From positions 1 to 35,587 of the forward strand of contig CAZEFK010000055.1 in assembly GCA_964511405.1 (NCBI GenBank): a stretch of 35,587 bases of DNA. The letters run 5' to 3'. Shown one piece after another: positions 26,892 through 33,200 of the stretch (positions are counted from its first letter, which is position 1; each line of letters starts with the position of its first letter). This DNA is from CAZEFK01 sp964511405. GTDB taxonomy: Bacteria > Pseudomonadota > Alphaproteobacteria > Elsterales > Elsteraceae. The notes under the pieces were generated by a model. It worked only from the letters and a program-made list of their open reading frames with translations. It ran no database searches and was not told where the DNA came from. Made by a program: the position numbers and the translations under genes.

Positions 26892-27461
26892 CTACGGCCC
26901 GGCCTGATCCGCCACCCCCACATAGCCGATCGGGTCCTCGGCCGGCGGCCGGGCCGTCTGGTCGCCGAGCGGGCGCTGCAGATGGACGATGTCGACCCAG
27001 CGGCCGAACTTGACGCCGACCCGGAGCGCCTGGCCGATGGTGCGGAAGCCGAGGCGCGCATGCAGGCGCAGCGACGCCTCGTTGGCGCTGTCGCCGATGA
27101 CGGCGATCATCTGCCGATAGCCGAGGGCCGTGCAGGCGTCGATCACGTCCTGCAGCAACGCCCTGCCGACGCCGCGGCCGATGCAGTCCTCGGCGACATA
27201 GACCGAGTCCTGGATCGTGAAGCGGTAGGCCGACCGGCTGTGATAGGGGCTGGCATAGCAATAGCCGACCAGCCGTCCGTCCAGCTCGGCCACCCGCCAG
27301 GGCAGGCCGCGGGCGCGCACCCCCTGATGGCGGCGCTTGAGCTCGTCGGCGCTGGGCGGCACCTCCTCGAAGCTGCCGAGCCCGGTCTGGACATGGTGGG
27401 CGTAGATCGCAGCCATGGCCGGGAAATCGGCGGCGGCGGCATCGCGGACGGACAGGCTCAT
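26892..27461 (-). CDS. GNAT N-acetyltransferase, phosphinothricin acetyltransferase-like
   Basis: 189-residue acetyl-CoA-dependent acetyltransferase of the Pat/Bar/MddA-like group. Typical landmarks are IYAHHVQTGLGSFEEVPPSA, VGYCYASPYHSRSAYRFTIQ, DSVYVAEDCIGRGVGRALLQ (acetyl-CoA loop GRGVGRA) and the C-terminal LHARLGFRTIGQALRVGVKF and GRWVD. Members acetylate phosphinothricin or methionine derivatives such as the sulfoximine. The ATG at 27459-27461 follows GGAGG and lies one base after the stop of the EamA exporter, so the two are co-transcribed. Acetylation plus export of an amino-acid-like compound is a plausible pairing. Confidence 0.9.
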   Translation of the reverse strand: MSLSVRDAAAADFPAMAAIYAHHVQTGLGSFEEVPPSADELKRRHQGVRARGLPWRVAELDGRLVGYCYASPYHSRSAYRFTIQDSVYVAEDCIGRGVGRALLQDVIDACTALGYRQMIAVIGDSANEASLRLHARLGFRTIGQALRVGVKFGRWVDIVHLQRPLGDQTARPPAEDPIGYVGVADQAGP

Positions 27462-27462
27462 C

Positions 27463-28347
27463 TCAGGACCTCCGGGCTTGGGATAGGCTGCCGGCCGACG
27501 CCAGCAGCAGGAGAAGGACGGCCGCCAGCGCGCGCGGGCCGGGCAGATCGGCGCCGGCCGCAGCACTCTCGGCGAGCGCGATCACCGGACAGACAAAGGC
27601 ATAGGCGGCGACCCGGCCGGCGTCCCAGCGGGCCAGCAGGGCCAGATAGGCGGCGCCGCCGAGCACCGAGCCGGCCAGCACCAGGATCGCCAGGCTGAGC
27701 AACGCCGGCGCCGCCGCCAGGGGCGCCAGCGCCACCGGCTCGCTGATGGCAGCGGCGGCGGCCAGCAGCGCACCCCCGGCCAGGGCCTGCCAGCCGGCGA
27801 GCGCCACCGGGTCGGCGGCCGGCCGCCCTTTGGTCAGCACCGTGCCCCAGGCATAGGCGGCGGCGCCGCCGGCGATCGCCGCCACGCCGACGGCCCCGCT
27901 GCTGGCCGTGCCTGTTGCGAGCAGCAACAGCAAGCCGGCAGCGCCGGCCAGCACGGCGCCCAGCACCGCCGCCGACCAGCGCGACTGGCCGTGGGCCACC
28001 CCCAGCAGCAGGGTCGCCAGCGGCACCGTGCCCAGATTGACGGCCGCGGCCAGGCCGGCGGGGACGCGGACCGCGCCCCACGCCATCAGGCCGTAGTTCG
28101 CCGCGATCATCAGCACCGCGCCGGGCAGCACCGTGGCCAGGGGCACCCGGAGCCGCCGCCGCGCCGCGGCCCAGCCCAGCAGCGGCAGCGCCGCCAGCAG
28201 GAAGCGGGCCGCCGCGAAGGTCAGCGGCGGCACCGTCGCGACGCCGGTCTTGAGCGCCAGCCAGGTCGACCCCCAGGCCAGGCACAACAGGCCGAACAGC
28301 ATCGCCGCGGCGCGGTCGGGTTTTTCGGCAGCGGCAGTCGTGCTCAT
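27463..28347 (-). CDS. EamA/DMT-superfamily exporter (10 TM)
   Basis: 294-residue inner-membrane protein with two EamA repeats of five helices each. The start LFGLLCLAWGSTWLALKTGV is the family signature, followed by VPPLTFAAARFLLAALPLLG. The second repeat contains ALAGWQALAGGALLAAAAAI and VCPVIALAESAAAGADLPGP. Related proteins export amino acids, their derivatives and metabolites. Start ATG (28345-28347) follows GGAGG, which lies in the loop of a dyad (28348-28370). It is co-transcribed with the GNAT gene and divergent from a LysR regulator, a common regulator/exporter arrangement. Confidence 0.93.
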   Translation of the reverse strand: MSTTAAAEKPDRAAAMLFGLLCLAWGSTWLALKTGVATVPPLTFAAARFLLAALPLLGWAAARRRLRVPLATVLPGAVLMIAANYGLMAWGAVRVPAGLAAAVNLGTVPLATLLLGVAHGQSRWSAAVLGAVLAGAAGLLLLLATGTASSGAVGVAAIAGGAAAYAWGTVLTKGRPAADPVALAGWQALAGGALLAAAAAISEPVALAPLAAAPALLSLAILVLAGSVLGGAAYLALLARWDAGRVAAYAFVCPVIALAESAAAGADLPGPRALAAVLLLLLASAGSLSQARRS

Positions 28348-28387
28348 GCTTCGGCCTCCGGAACCGAAGCGTTCCACGGTGGCTTCG
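28348..28387. promoter_or_regulatory. Overlapping inverted repeats between exporter and LysR genes
   Basis: GCTTCGG (28348-28354) pairs with CCGAAGC (28364-28370). Part of that arm, CGAAGC (28365-28370), can pair instead with GCTTCG (28382-28387). The two structures exclude each other. On the exporter transcript the first hairpin has the GGAGG ribosome-binding site in its loop. As DNA, the three half-sites could be regulator contacts. Confidence 0.4.
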
Positions 28388-28390
28388 ACG

Positions 28391-28412
28391 ACGCAAACCA
28401 GTTATCCTGCGT
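28391..28412. promoter_or_regulatory. Interrupted dyad ACGCA-N12-TGCGT, candidate LysR site
   Basis: A 5+12+5 inverted repeat 20 bp upstream of the LysR start, in the divergent promoter region. The spacing is in the range for LysR-type binding, though the arms are short. Confidence 0.35.
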
Positions 28413-28432
28413 GCGGAGCCATAGCTGACCTA

Positions 28433-29320
28433 ATGCTAAGCCCTCGCAAACTGCCGCCGCTGGGCGGCCTGCGCGCCTTCGAGGCGGCCGCCCGCCACGG
28501 CAGCTTTGCGGCCGCCGCGGCCGAGCTGAGTGTGACGCCTGGCGCGGTCAGCCAGCAGGTGAAGGCGCTGGAGGCGGCGCTGGGCGTTCCGCTGTTCGAG
28601 CGGCGCCCGCAGTCCTTGACCCTGACCGCGGCCGGGCGAAGCTATGCCGCCCCGCTGGCCGACGCCTTCGATGCCATCGCCACCGCGACCCGCCGCCTCG
28701 CCGGTCCCGAGCGCCGGACCGCGGTCACCGTGGCCCTGCCCACTCTGTTCGCGGTCGGCTGGCTGCTGCCGCGGCTCGACCGCTTCCACGCCGCCCATCC
28801 CGGCATCGAGCTGCGCCTGCGCAGCAGCCACCGCGAGGCCGAGCCCGGCACCGACGGCGTCGACGCCGCGATCCGCCACGGCCGCGCCGGCTGGGGCGAC
28901 GCGGCTTGCGTCTATCTGTTCAACGACGCCCTGCTGCCGGTGTGCAGCCCGGGCTACGCGCCGGCCCGCCTGCCGCCCTTGGCCGGCCACACGCTGCTGG
29001 CGGCGGAGACGGCGCCGGACGCCTGGGCCGAGTGGTGCAAGGATGCCGGCGTCGCTGATGCACCCGCGCGCCGCCTGCATCTCGGCGACGACGGCCTGGT
29101 CCTGCAAGCCGCGGTCAACGGCCTGGGCGTCGGCCTGGTCGACCGCCGCCTGGCCGAGGAGCCGCTGCGTGAGGGCCGGCTGGTGGCGGCCTCGGACCGA
29201 CCGCCGCTCCTGCGCGGCACGGCGTGGTACCTGGTCGCCGCCGCCGACCGCGCCGCGGCCCCGCCGGTCGCCGCCTTGATCGGCTGGCTGCTGGCCGAAG
29301 CCGAGGGGCCGGCGTTGTAG
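28433..29320 (+). CDS. LysR-family regulator, GcvA-like
   Basis: 295 residues. The winged helix at about 8-67 reads PLGGLRAFEAAARHGSFAAA, AAELSVTPGAVSQQVKALEA, ALGVPLFERRPQSLTLTAAG. This is the GcvA/TrpI/AmpR-like subgroup, with a substrate-binding domain from about 90 (VTVALPTLFAVGWLLPRLDR; HPGIELRLRSS). The LGDDGLVLQAAVNGLGVGLV stretch is also typical. It probably activates or represses the divergent exporter/acetyltransferase operon in response to its substrate, by position only. The ATG at 28433 has no obvious ribosome-binding site. Confidence 0.92.
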   Translation: MLSPRKLPPLGGLRAFEAAARHGSFAAAAAELSVTPGAVSQQVKALEAALGVPLFERRPQSLTLTAAGRSYAAPLADAFDAIATATRRLAGPERRTAVTVALPTLFAVGWLLPRLDRFHAAHPGIELRLRSSHREAEPGTDGVDAAIRHGRAGWGDAACVYLFNDALLPVCSPGYAPARLPPLAGHTLLAAETAPDAWAEWCKDAGVADAPARRLHLGDDGLVLQAAVNGLGVGLVDRRLAEEPLREGRLVAASDRPPLLRGTAWYLVAAADRAAAPPVAALIGWLLAEAEGPAL

Positions 29321-29835
29321 AGAGACTGGCCAGGTTGTTGGGGTCGCTACATAGAATGGGCAGGAATATACGCTAGGCGGACAAACGGAGAACATCGATC
29401 TTCCCGAGCGGCCGGAAGCCGTCGGGCCCGCAGCTGCGGGCTGTTCCAGAGGTAGTCCCCGGTCAGTTTGACCTGCGGCCATCCCGGCGGCGCGAGGTGC
29501 CGAGTTGCGCGTCCGGCAGATGTTGCCGGCGAGCTAGTGACCGGCTTCGTGCGCGAAGACCCCGATGCACTTCAGGACCAAGATCCAGCCGGTCGCCCAA
29601 CCCAATGCCCGGAGCCAATCCGACAACATAAGGGAACCTCCGCATCGGCAGCCCAGATGCGGGGCGCTCGCCCATTGTTGGTCGGCGTCGATTGCAGGCG
29701 GGTGCACCTGGTCCCGTGCCTTTTTGCGCTCAGACCTGTGCGAGCCGGCTGACATGCGCCCGGACCGCTGGTGGTCGATCTCCCGGGGGGTGCCCGTCGA
29801 TAAGGTGGCACAAACGGCTAGTCATTCCCCCTAAG
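29321..29835. other. Non-coding or degenerate stretch between LysR gene and the membrane-protein pair
   Basis: No intact gene is recognised here. On the minus strand it contains the 31-codon HEAGH remnant at 29534-29629. Several open frames exist on both strands but have arginine/proline-rich, atypical composition and no family signature. Base composition is more even than in flanking genes, which fits decayed or transferred DNA. Confidence 0.5.
29534..29629 (-). pseudogene. Truncated membrane metalloprotease-like start ending at HEAGH
   Basis: A good ribosome-binding site (GGAGG, seven bases before ATG at 29627-29629) leads into MLSDWLRALGWATGWILVLK followed by CIGVFAHEAGH. That is a hydrophobic helix and an HExxH zinc motif, as in M50-type site-2 proteases. 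A TAG stop comes exactly where HEAGHY would continue, and the next codons (LAGNICR) still fit the motif context briefly before similarity ends. It is best read as a decayed remnant: a nonsense mutation plus loss of the rest. A genuine 31-residue peptide is the alternative. Recognition rests on a short motif, so confidence is limited. Confidence 0.4.
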
Positions 29836-30258
29836 ATGCGTAGGCTGATCTATCAGGGAAAACTACGGGATGAAGCGCTCGATGTTCTCGGATCGAAGGG
29901 GACACGCGTCGTGACGGACCCGACACCTCCGCTCCCCGCGGTGACGCCCGCAACGGTCGCTGTTACCGCTCCGGCTCCCAAAACCCTGCTCGACCTTCGT
30001 CGCGAGATTGGCGCCGAATGGTACAAGGCATTCATCGAGATCAACTCGACTCTCGCCGAGCTGTTTCGTCATGCCGCAACCTGGGGCCTCGCGCTCGCTG
30101 CGCTGAGCGGGGTCTCCTATGTCGTGCATGTCACTCAGCCGGCGCCGCTGCTCGGCATGGTCGAGGTAAAGGATATGGTTGACGTCGGCGAACTGGTATC
30201 ATTTGGCGGGTTGCTTATATCCATGATCATCGAACTGTGGCGTCGGTTCCGCCGTTGA
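29836..30258 (+). CDS. Small membrane protein of unknown function (island gene 1)
   Basis: 140 residues from the ATG at 29836. A Pro/Thr/Ala-rich N-terminal part (DPTPPLPAVTPATVAVTAPA) leads to a probable amphipathic helix (LLDLRREIGAEWYKAFIEIN). Two hydrophobic segments follow: LALAALSGVSYVVHV (about 92-106) and LVSFGGLLISMIIELW (about 120-135). It ends in a basic RRFRR tail. No family is recognised. A GTG at 29911 with AAGGGG upstream is an alternative start that would trim the first 25 residues. Codon use is less GC3-biased than the neighbours, suggesting foreign origin. It precedes another small membrane-protein gene by 10 bp, so the two probably act together. Confidence 0.6.
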   Translation: MRRLIYQGKLRDEALDVLGSKGTRVVTDPTPPLPAVTPATVAVTAPAPKTLLDLRREIGAEWYKAFIEINSTLAELFRHAATWGLALAALSGVSYVVHVTQPAPLLGMVEVKDMVDVGELVSFGGLLISMIIELWRRFRR

Positions 30259-30268
30259 GGGGCCTGTA

Positions 30269-30817
30269 ATGACATCGCTGGATCAAGGCTTGGTCGATGG
30301 GCGAGCGACAACCGGGGCGCATGACGCCGGCGGACCGCCGGGCGTCCATCGAGGTTCCTACCGACAGCGGTTCCTGACGGAGCTGAAGGTGGTGGTCCTG
30401 GCCACCTGCGGTGCCATGCTGCTGTTCGCAGCGGGTTCGCTGCTGTACCGCTCCGTACCGGTCTTCCTCACTGCAGCCCGGGCAGTCTCGCTTGGCGAGA
30501 AGCTCGACGTCGCCGCCAACCTGGTCGGACTCACGGTCGGGCTTGGCCTTGTGTTGAACGTCATCGCGAATGTCGCGGGCATACGCGGCAAGGGCTGGGC
30601 GACAGCGCAAATCGGCTTCATGGCTCTCCTGGTCGTGGCCAGAGAGCTGGAGCGGTTCTTTGATGGCGTCGAGGGAACAATCGTAACGGCAGCAAGGAAC
30701 CTACAGCCGCTTGGGGCATTCGTGGTCGCACTCGGAGCGCTGGGCTGTGCCGCACTGCTCGCACCGGCATTGGCAGGCGCCGTGCGGCACCTGTGGTGGC
30801 CTGAGACCGAGGACTAG
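30269..30817 (+). CDS. Four-helix membrane protein of unknown function (island gene 2)
   Basis: 182 residues from the ATG at 30269, with GAGGGG upstream. After a soluble N-terminus of about 40 residues come four hydrophobic segments: VVVLATCGAMLLFAAGSLLY, VAANLVGLTVGLGLVLNVIA, TAQIGFMALLVVA and LGAFVVALGALGCAALLAPA. The chain ends HLWWPETED. I do not recognise a family. It is likely co-transcribed with the preceding small membrane protein. The pair sits between an HEAGH remnant and a transposase scar, in DNA with atypical codon use. A two-component membrane complex is a reasonable guess, but no function can be assigned. Confidence 0.65.
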   Translation: MTSLDQGLVDGRATTGAHDAGGPPGVHRGSYRQRFLTELKVVVLATCGAMLLFAAGSLLYRSVPVFLTAARAVSLGEKLDVAANLVGLTVGLGLVLNVIANVAGIRGKGWATAQIGFMALLVVARELERFFDGVEGTIVTAARNLQPLGAFVVALGALGCAALLAPALAGAVRHLWWPETED

Positions 30818-30830
30818 AATGATTCGACAT

Positions 30831-30905
30831 TCAGCGTGTCCAGATGAACGTGGCTGCGAGATTGAGAGCGGCAAAGAAATGGACAGCACCACGCTCGCAG
30901 TGCAC
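30831..30905 (-). mobile_element. C-terminal remnant of an IS5-like transposase
   Basis: On the minus strand the frame ending in TGA at 30831-30833 reads CERGAVHFFAALNLAATFIW then TR. This matches the usual end of IS5-family transposases, where an (A)xNFLAAxxLAAxxIWL-like helix precedes the stop. Nothing upstream in the frame continues the similarity, and no terminal inverted repeats are evident. It marks an old insertion or recombination scar beside the two membrane-protein genes. Confidence 0.5.
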
Positions 30906-31042
30906 GGCGCCCGCCGCGGCTGACTTGCGCGGCCTCGGTGACCTGCTCACCGGGAACGGCCTGCGCGCCCTCCTAGCTCCAGCTCGCCGCGCCCGAGCGG
31001 ACCGCCCGGCGGAGCCTGCAATGATCGCCGTGTCTCCGCGCC

Positions 31043-32023
31043 TCAGCCGCCCCGGCTGAGCACCTCGGGATTGACCACGTTGATCGGTGCGCCCGCGGCA
31101 TAGGCCACGACCTGGTCGAAGATGTCCGAGAACTGCAGATCGTATTCCTCGCAGGTGACATAGCCGATGTGCGGCGTGGCCACGACATTGTCCCGCCGCA
31201 GCAAGGGATCGGCCGGGTCGCGCAGCGGTTCCGTCTCGAACACGTCGACGGCGGCCATGCCGGGGCGGCCGGCTTCGAGCGCGGCGACCAGGGCGCCCGG
31301 CTCGATCAGCGGCGCCCGGCTGGTGTTGACCAGCAGCGCGGTCGGCTTCATGCGCGCCAGGTCCGCCGCGGTGACGATGCCGCGGGTCGCCGGCACCAGG
31401 CGCATGTGGAGCGACAGCACGTCGGCGGCTTCGAAGAACGCCGCCTTGCTCGGCGCGACCGCCCAGCCATCGGCGGCGGCCTGCCCGAGCGACGCCTCGC
31501 GCGCCCACACCAGCACATCCATGCCGAAGGCCCGGCCATAGCCCGCCACGACCGCGCCGATCCGGCCATAGCCGTAGATGCCCAAGGTCTTGCCGCGCAG
31601 CGTGCGGCCGACGCCCATCTGCCAGCGCCCGGTCTTGAGCGACGCCGCCTGGGCCGGAAGCTGGCGCATCGCCGCCAGCACCAGGGCCCAGGTGAGCTCG
31701 GCCGCGGCGTAGGACGGCGTGTCGGCGTGCAGGTTCGACGAGACGATCACGCCGGCCCGCGTGCAGGCGTCGATGTCGATATGCGGATAGACGCTGCGCT
31801 GGCTGATCAGCCGCAGCTTGTCCAGCCGCGCCAACAGCGGCGCCTGGATCCGGGTGCGCTCGCGGATCAGGACCAGGACTTCGGTGTCCTTCAGCCGCGC
31901 GGCCAGGGCGTCGGTGTCCTGGACATGGTCGGTCCACACCGTCACGTCGTGGCCGGCCAGCTTGGCGAAGCAGGGCAGGCCGCGCAGGGTGTCGAAATAG
32001 TCGTCGAGGATCGTGACCTTCAT
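31043..32023 (-). CDS. D-2-hydroxyacid dehydrogenase (phosphoglycerate dehydrogenase-like)
   Basis: 326-residue NAD(P)-dependent oxidoreductase interconverting a 2-hydroxy acid and a 2-keto acid. The dinucleotide motif is GIYGYGRIG (148-156). The catalytic triad fits R236 (NTSRAPLI), E265 (VFETEPL) and H285 (ATPHIGYVT). At the end of the next strand (VLVWAREAS) the Asp that selects NAD is absent, which may point to NADP use. The ATG (32021-32023) overlaps the stop of the upstream 71-residue gene as ATGA. The LysR regulator divergent from that small gene probably controls both. The substrate is unknown; the closest general class is SerA-like rather than D-lactate dehydrogenase. Confidence 0.92.
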   Translation of the reverse strand: MKVTILDDYFDTLRGLPCFAKLAGHDVTVWTDHVQDTDALAARLKDTEVLVLIRERTRIQAPLLARLDKLRLISQRSVYPHIDIDACTRAGVIVSSNLHADTPSYAAAELTWALVLAAMRQLPAQAASLKTGRWQMGVGRTLRGKTLGIYGYGRIGAVVAGYGRAFGMDVLVWAREASLGQAAADGWAVAPSKAAFFEAADVLSLHMRLVPATRGIVTAADLARMKPTALLVNTSRAPLIEPGALVAALEAGRPGMAAVDVFETEPLRDPADPLLRRDNVVATPHIGYVTCEEYDLQFSDIFDQVVAYAAGAPINVVNPEVLSRGG

Positions 32024-32235
32024 GCCGAATGCCTCGCCAGCAGCACGGCCCCCTTGGGCGTGACCCGCACCGTGCGGCTGTCCGGATCGCGCGCCACCAG
32101 CCCGTCGAGGCAGGCATCCTCCCAGATCGACAGCCGCGGGCAGCTGGTGCGCCAGGCCGCCATCACCTCGGCGTAGTCGCGCGGGGCTTCGGCCAGCCAG
32201 GCCAGCATCTGCAGGGTCAGGGCATCGGTATTCAT
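32020..32235 (-). CDS. 71-residue winged-helix-like protein coupled to the dehydrogenase
   Basis: A short protein: MNTDALTLQMLAWLAEAPRD, then YAEVMAAWRTSCPRLSIWED, ending in DSRTVRVTPKGAVLLARHSA. The pattern of three helices followed by a hairpin (TVRVTPKGAVLL) resembles a minimal winged-helix fold. Its stop overlaps the dehydrogenase start by four bases, indicating a real coupled gene. No ribosome-binding site precedes the ATG at 32235. It is divergent from the LysR gene. The function is unknown; a small DNA-binding or accessory protein is possible. Confidence 0.75.
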   Translation of the reverse strand: MNTDALTLQMLAWLAEAPRDYAEVMAAWRTSCPRLSIWEDACLDGLVARDPDSRTVRVTPKGAVLLARHSA

Positions 32236-32269
32236 GACGCCATGGTGCGGCGGCTTCGATGCCCTGTAA

Positions 32270-32290
32270 AATCGATTTATCAAGTCGATT
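32270..32290. promoter_or_regulatory. Dyad AATCGA-N9-TCGATT, candidate LysR operator
   Basis: Perfect 6-bp arms AATCGA (32270-32275) and TCGATT (32285-32290) surround the AT-rich spacer TTTATCAAG. The site lies 14 bp before the LysR start and 34 bp before the divergent small gene, in the only AT-rich stretch between them. Length and position suit a LysR-type recognition site controlling both directions. Confidence 0.55.
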
Positions 32291-32304
32291 AATGCAGGTC
32301 TTGC

Positions 32305-33192
32305 ATGAAACTCGACACCCTGGGCGTCCAGGCCTTCCTGGCCATCGCCGAGCATGGCGGCTTCCAGAAGGCGGCCGACGCCCTCGGCCTGTCGCAGGCG
32401 GCGCTCAGCCGGCGGCTGCAGAACCTGGAGGCCGGCCTCGGCGTCCGGCTGGTCGAGCGCACGACGCGGTCGATGGCGTTGACGGTCATCGGCCGGGACT
32501 TCCTGCCCCAGGCCCAGCGCCACCTGACCGATCTGACCGCCGCCCTGGCCGAGATCCGCGAGACCGGCCGGGCGCAGCGCGGCGACGTGACCATCGCCTG
32601 CATTCCGACCGCCGGCATCCAGTACCTGCCGGCGATCATCCGGGCCTATGCCGCGCGCCATCCCAACAACCGCATCAAAGTGCTGGATCATGCGTCGTCG
32701 GGCGCCGCCGATGCCGTGCTCCGCCGCGAGGCGGAGTTCGGGATCAATGTCGCCGGCGCCCTGCATCCCGACCTCGTGACCGTGCCGCTGCTGGACGACC
32801 GCTTCGTCCTGATCTGCCGCGACGACCACCCGCTGGCCGGCCACGGCGCCCTGCCCTGGCGCTCGATCGAGCCGCATCCCCTGATCTTCGCCGGCCAGTC
32901 CAGCGCCAACCGGGCCATGCTCGACGGCGCGGTGACCGAGCATGGCCTGGGTTTGCGCGCCTTCTACGAGGTCCAGCGCAGCTCGACCGCGGTGGGCATG
33001 GTGGCCGAGGGCGTGGCGGCGGCGATCGTGCCGCGCCTGGCGCTGCAATCCGGCAGCTATCCCAGGGTGCGCGTGGTCGAGCTGGTCGAGCCCGTGGTGT
33101 CGCGCACCGTCGTGCTGGTGTCGCGCACCGGCGCCCAGCTGTCGCCGGCCGCCCAGGCCCTCTATGACCTGATCCGGAGCCGGCGCAGCTGA
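32305..33192 (+). CDS. LysR-family transcriptional regulator
   Basis: 295 residues. The winged helix (about 4-62) reads LDTLGVQAFLAIAEHGGFQK, AADALGLSQAALSRRLQNLE and AGLGVRLVERTTRSMALTVI. The substrate-binding domain begins near 88 (GDVTIACIPTAGIQYLPAII) and includes LVTVPLLDDRFVLICRDDHP and STAVGMVAEGVAAAIVPRLA. It is divergent from the 71-residue gene and D-2-hydroxyacid dehydrogenase, with a dyad between them. It probably regulates them with a 2-hydroxy or 2-keto acid effector, by inference. The stop codon lies in a short hairpin shared with the convergent membrane-protein gene. Confidence 0.93.
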   Translation: MKLDTLGVQAFLAIAEHGGFQKAADALGLSQAALSRRLQNLEAGLGVRLVERTTRSMALTVIGRDFLPQAQRHLTDLTAALAEIRETGRAQRGDVTIACIPTAGIQYLPAIIRAYAARHPNNRIKVLDHASSGAADAVLRREAEFGINVAGALHPDLVTVPLLDDRFVLICRDDHPLAGHGALPWRSIEPHPLIFAGQSSANRAMLDGAVTEHGLGLRAFYEVQRSSTAVGMVAEGVAAAIVPRLALQSGSYPRVRVVELVEPVVSRTVVLVSRTGAQLSPAAQALYDLIRSRRS

Positions 33193-33200
33193 GGGTCAGC
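33188..33200. terminator. Short hairpin formed by two convergent stop codons
   Basis: GCTGA-GGG-TCAGC contains the TGA of the LysR gene on one arm and the complement of the TGA of the GT-C gene on the other. With only five pairs and no T-run it is weak as a terminator. Confidence 0.3.

Noticed and set aside
30844..31059. Small plus-strand frame beginning MNVAARLRAAKK
   Set aside because: It is antisense to the transposase C-terminal remnant, lacks a good ribosome-binding site and runs to the dehydrogenase stop region. The minus-strand reading explains the sequence better.
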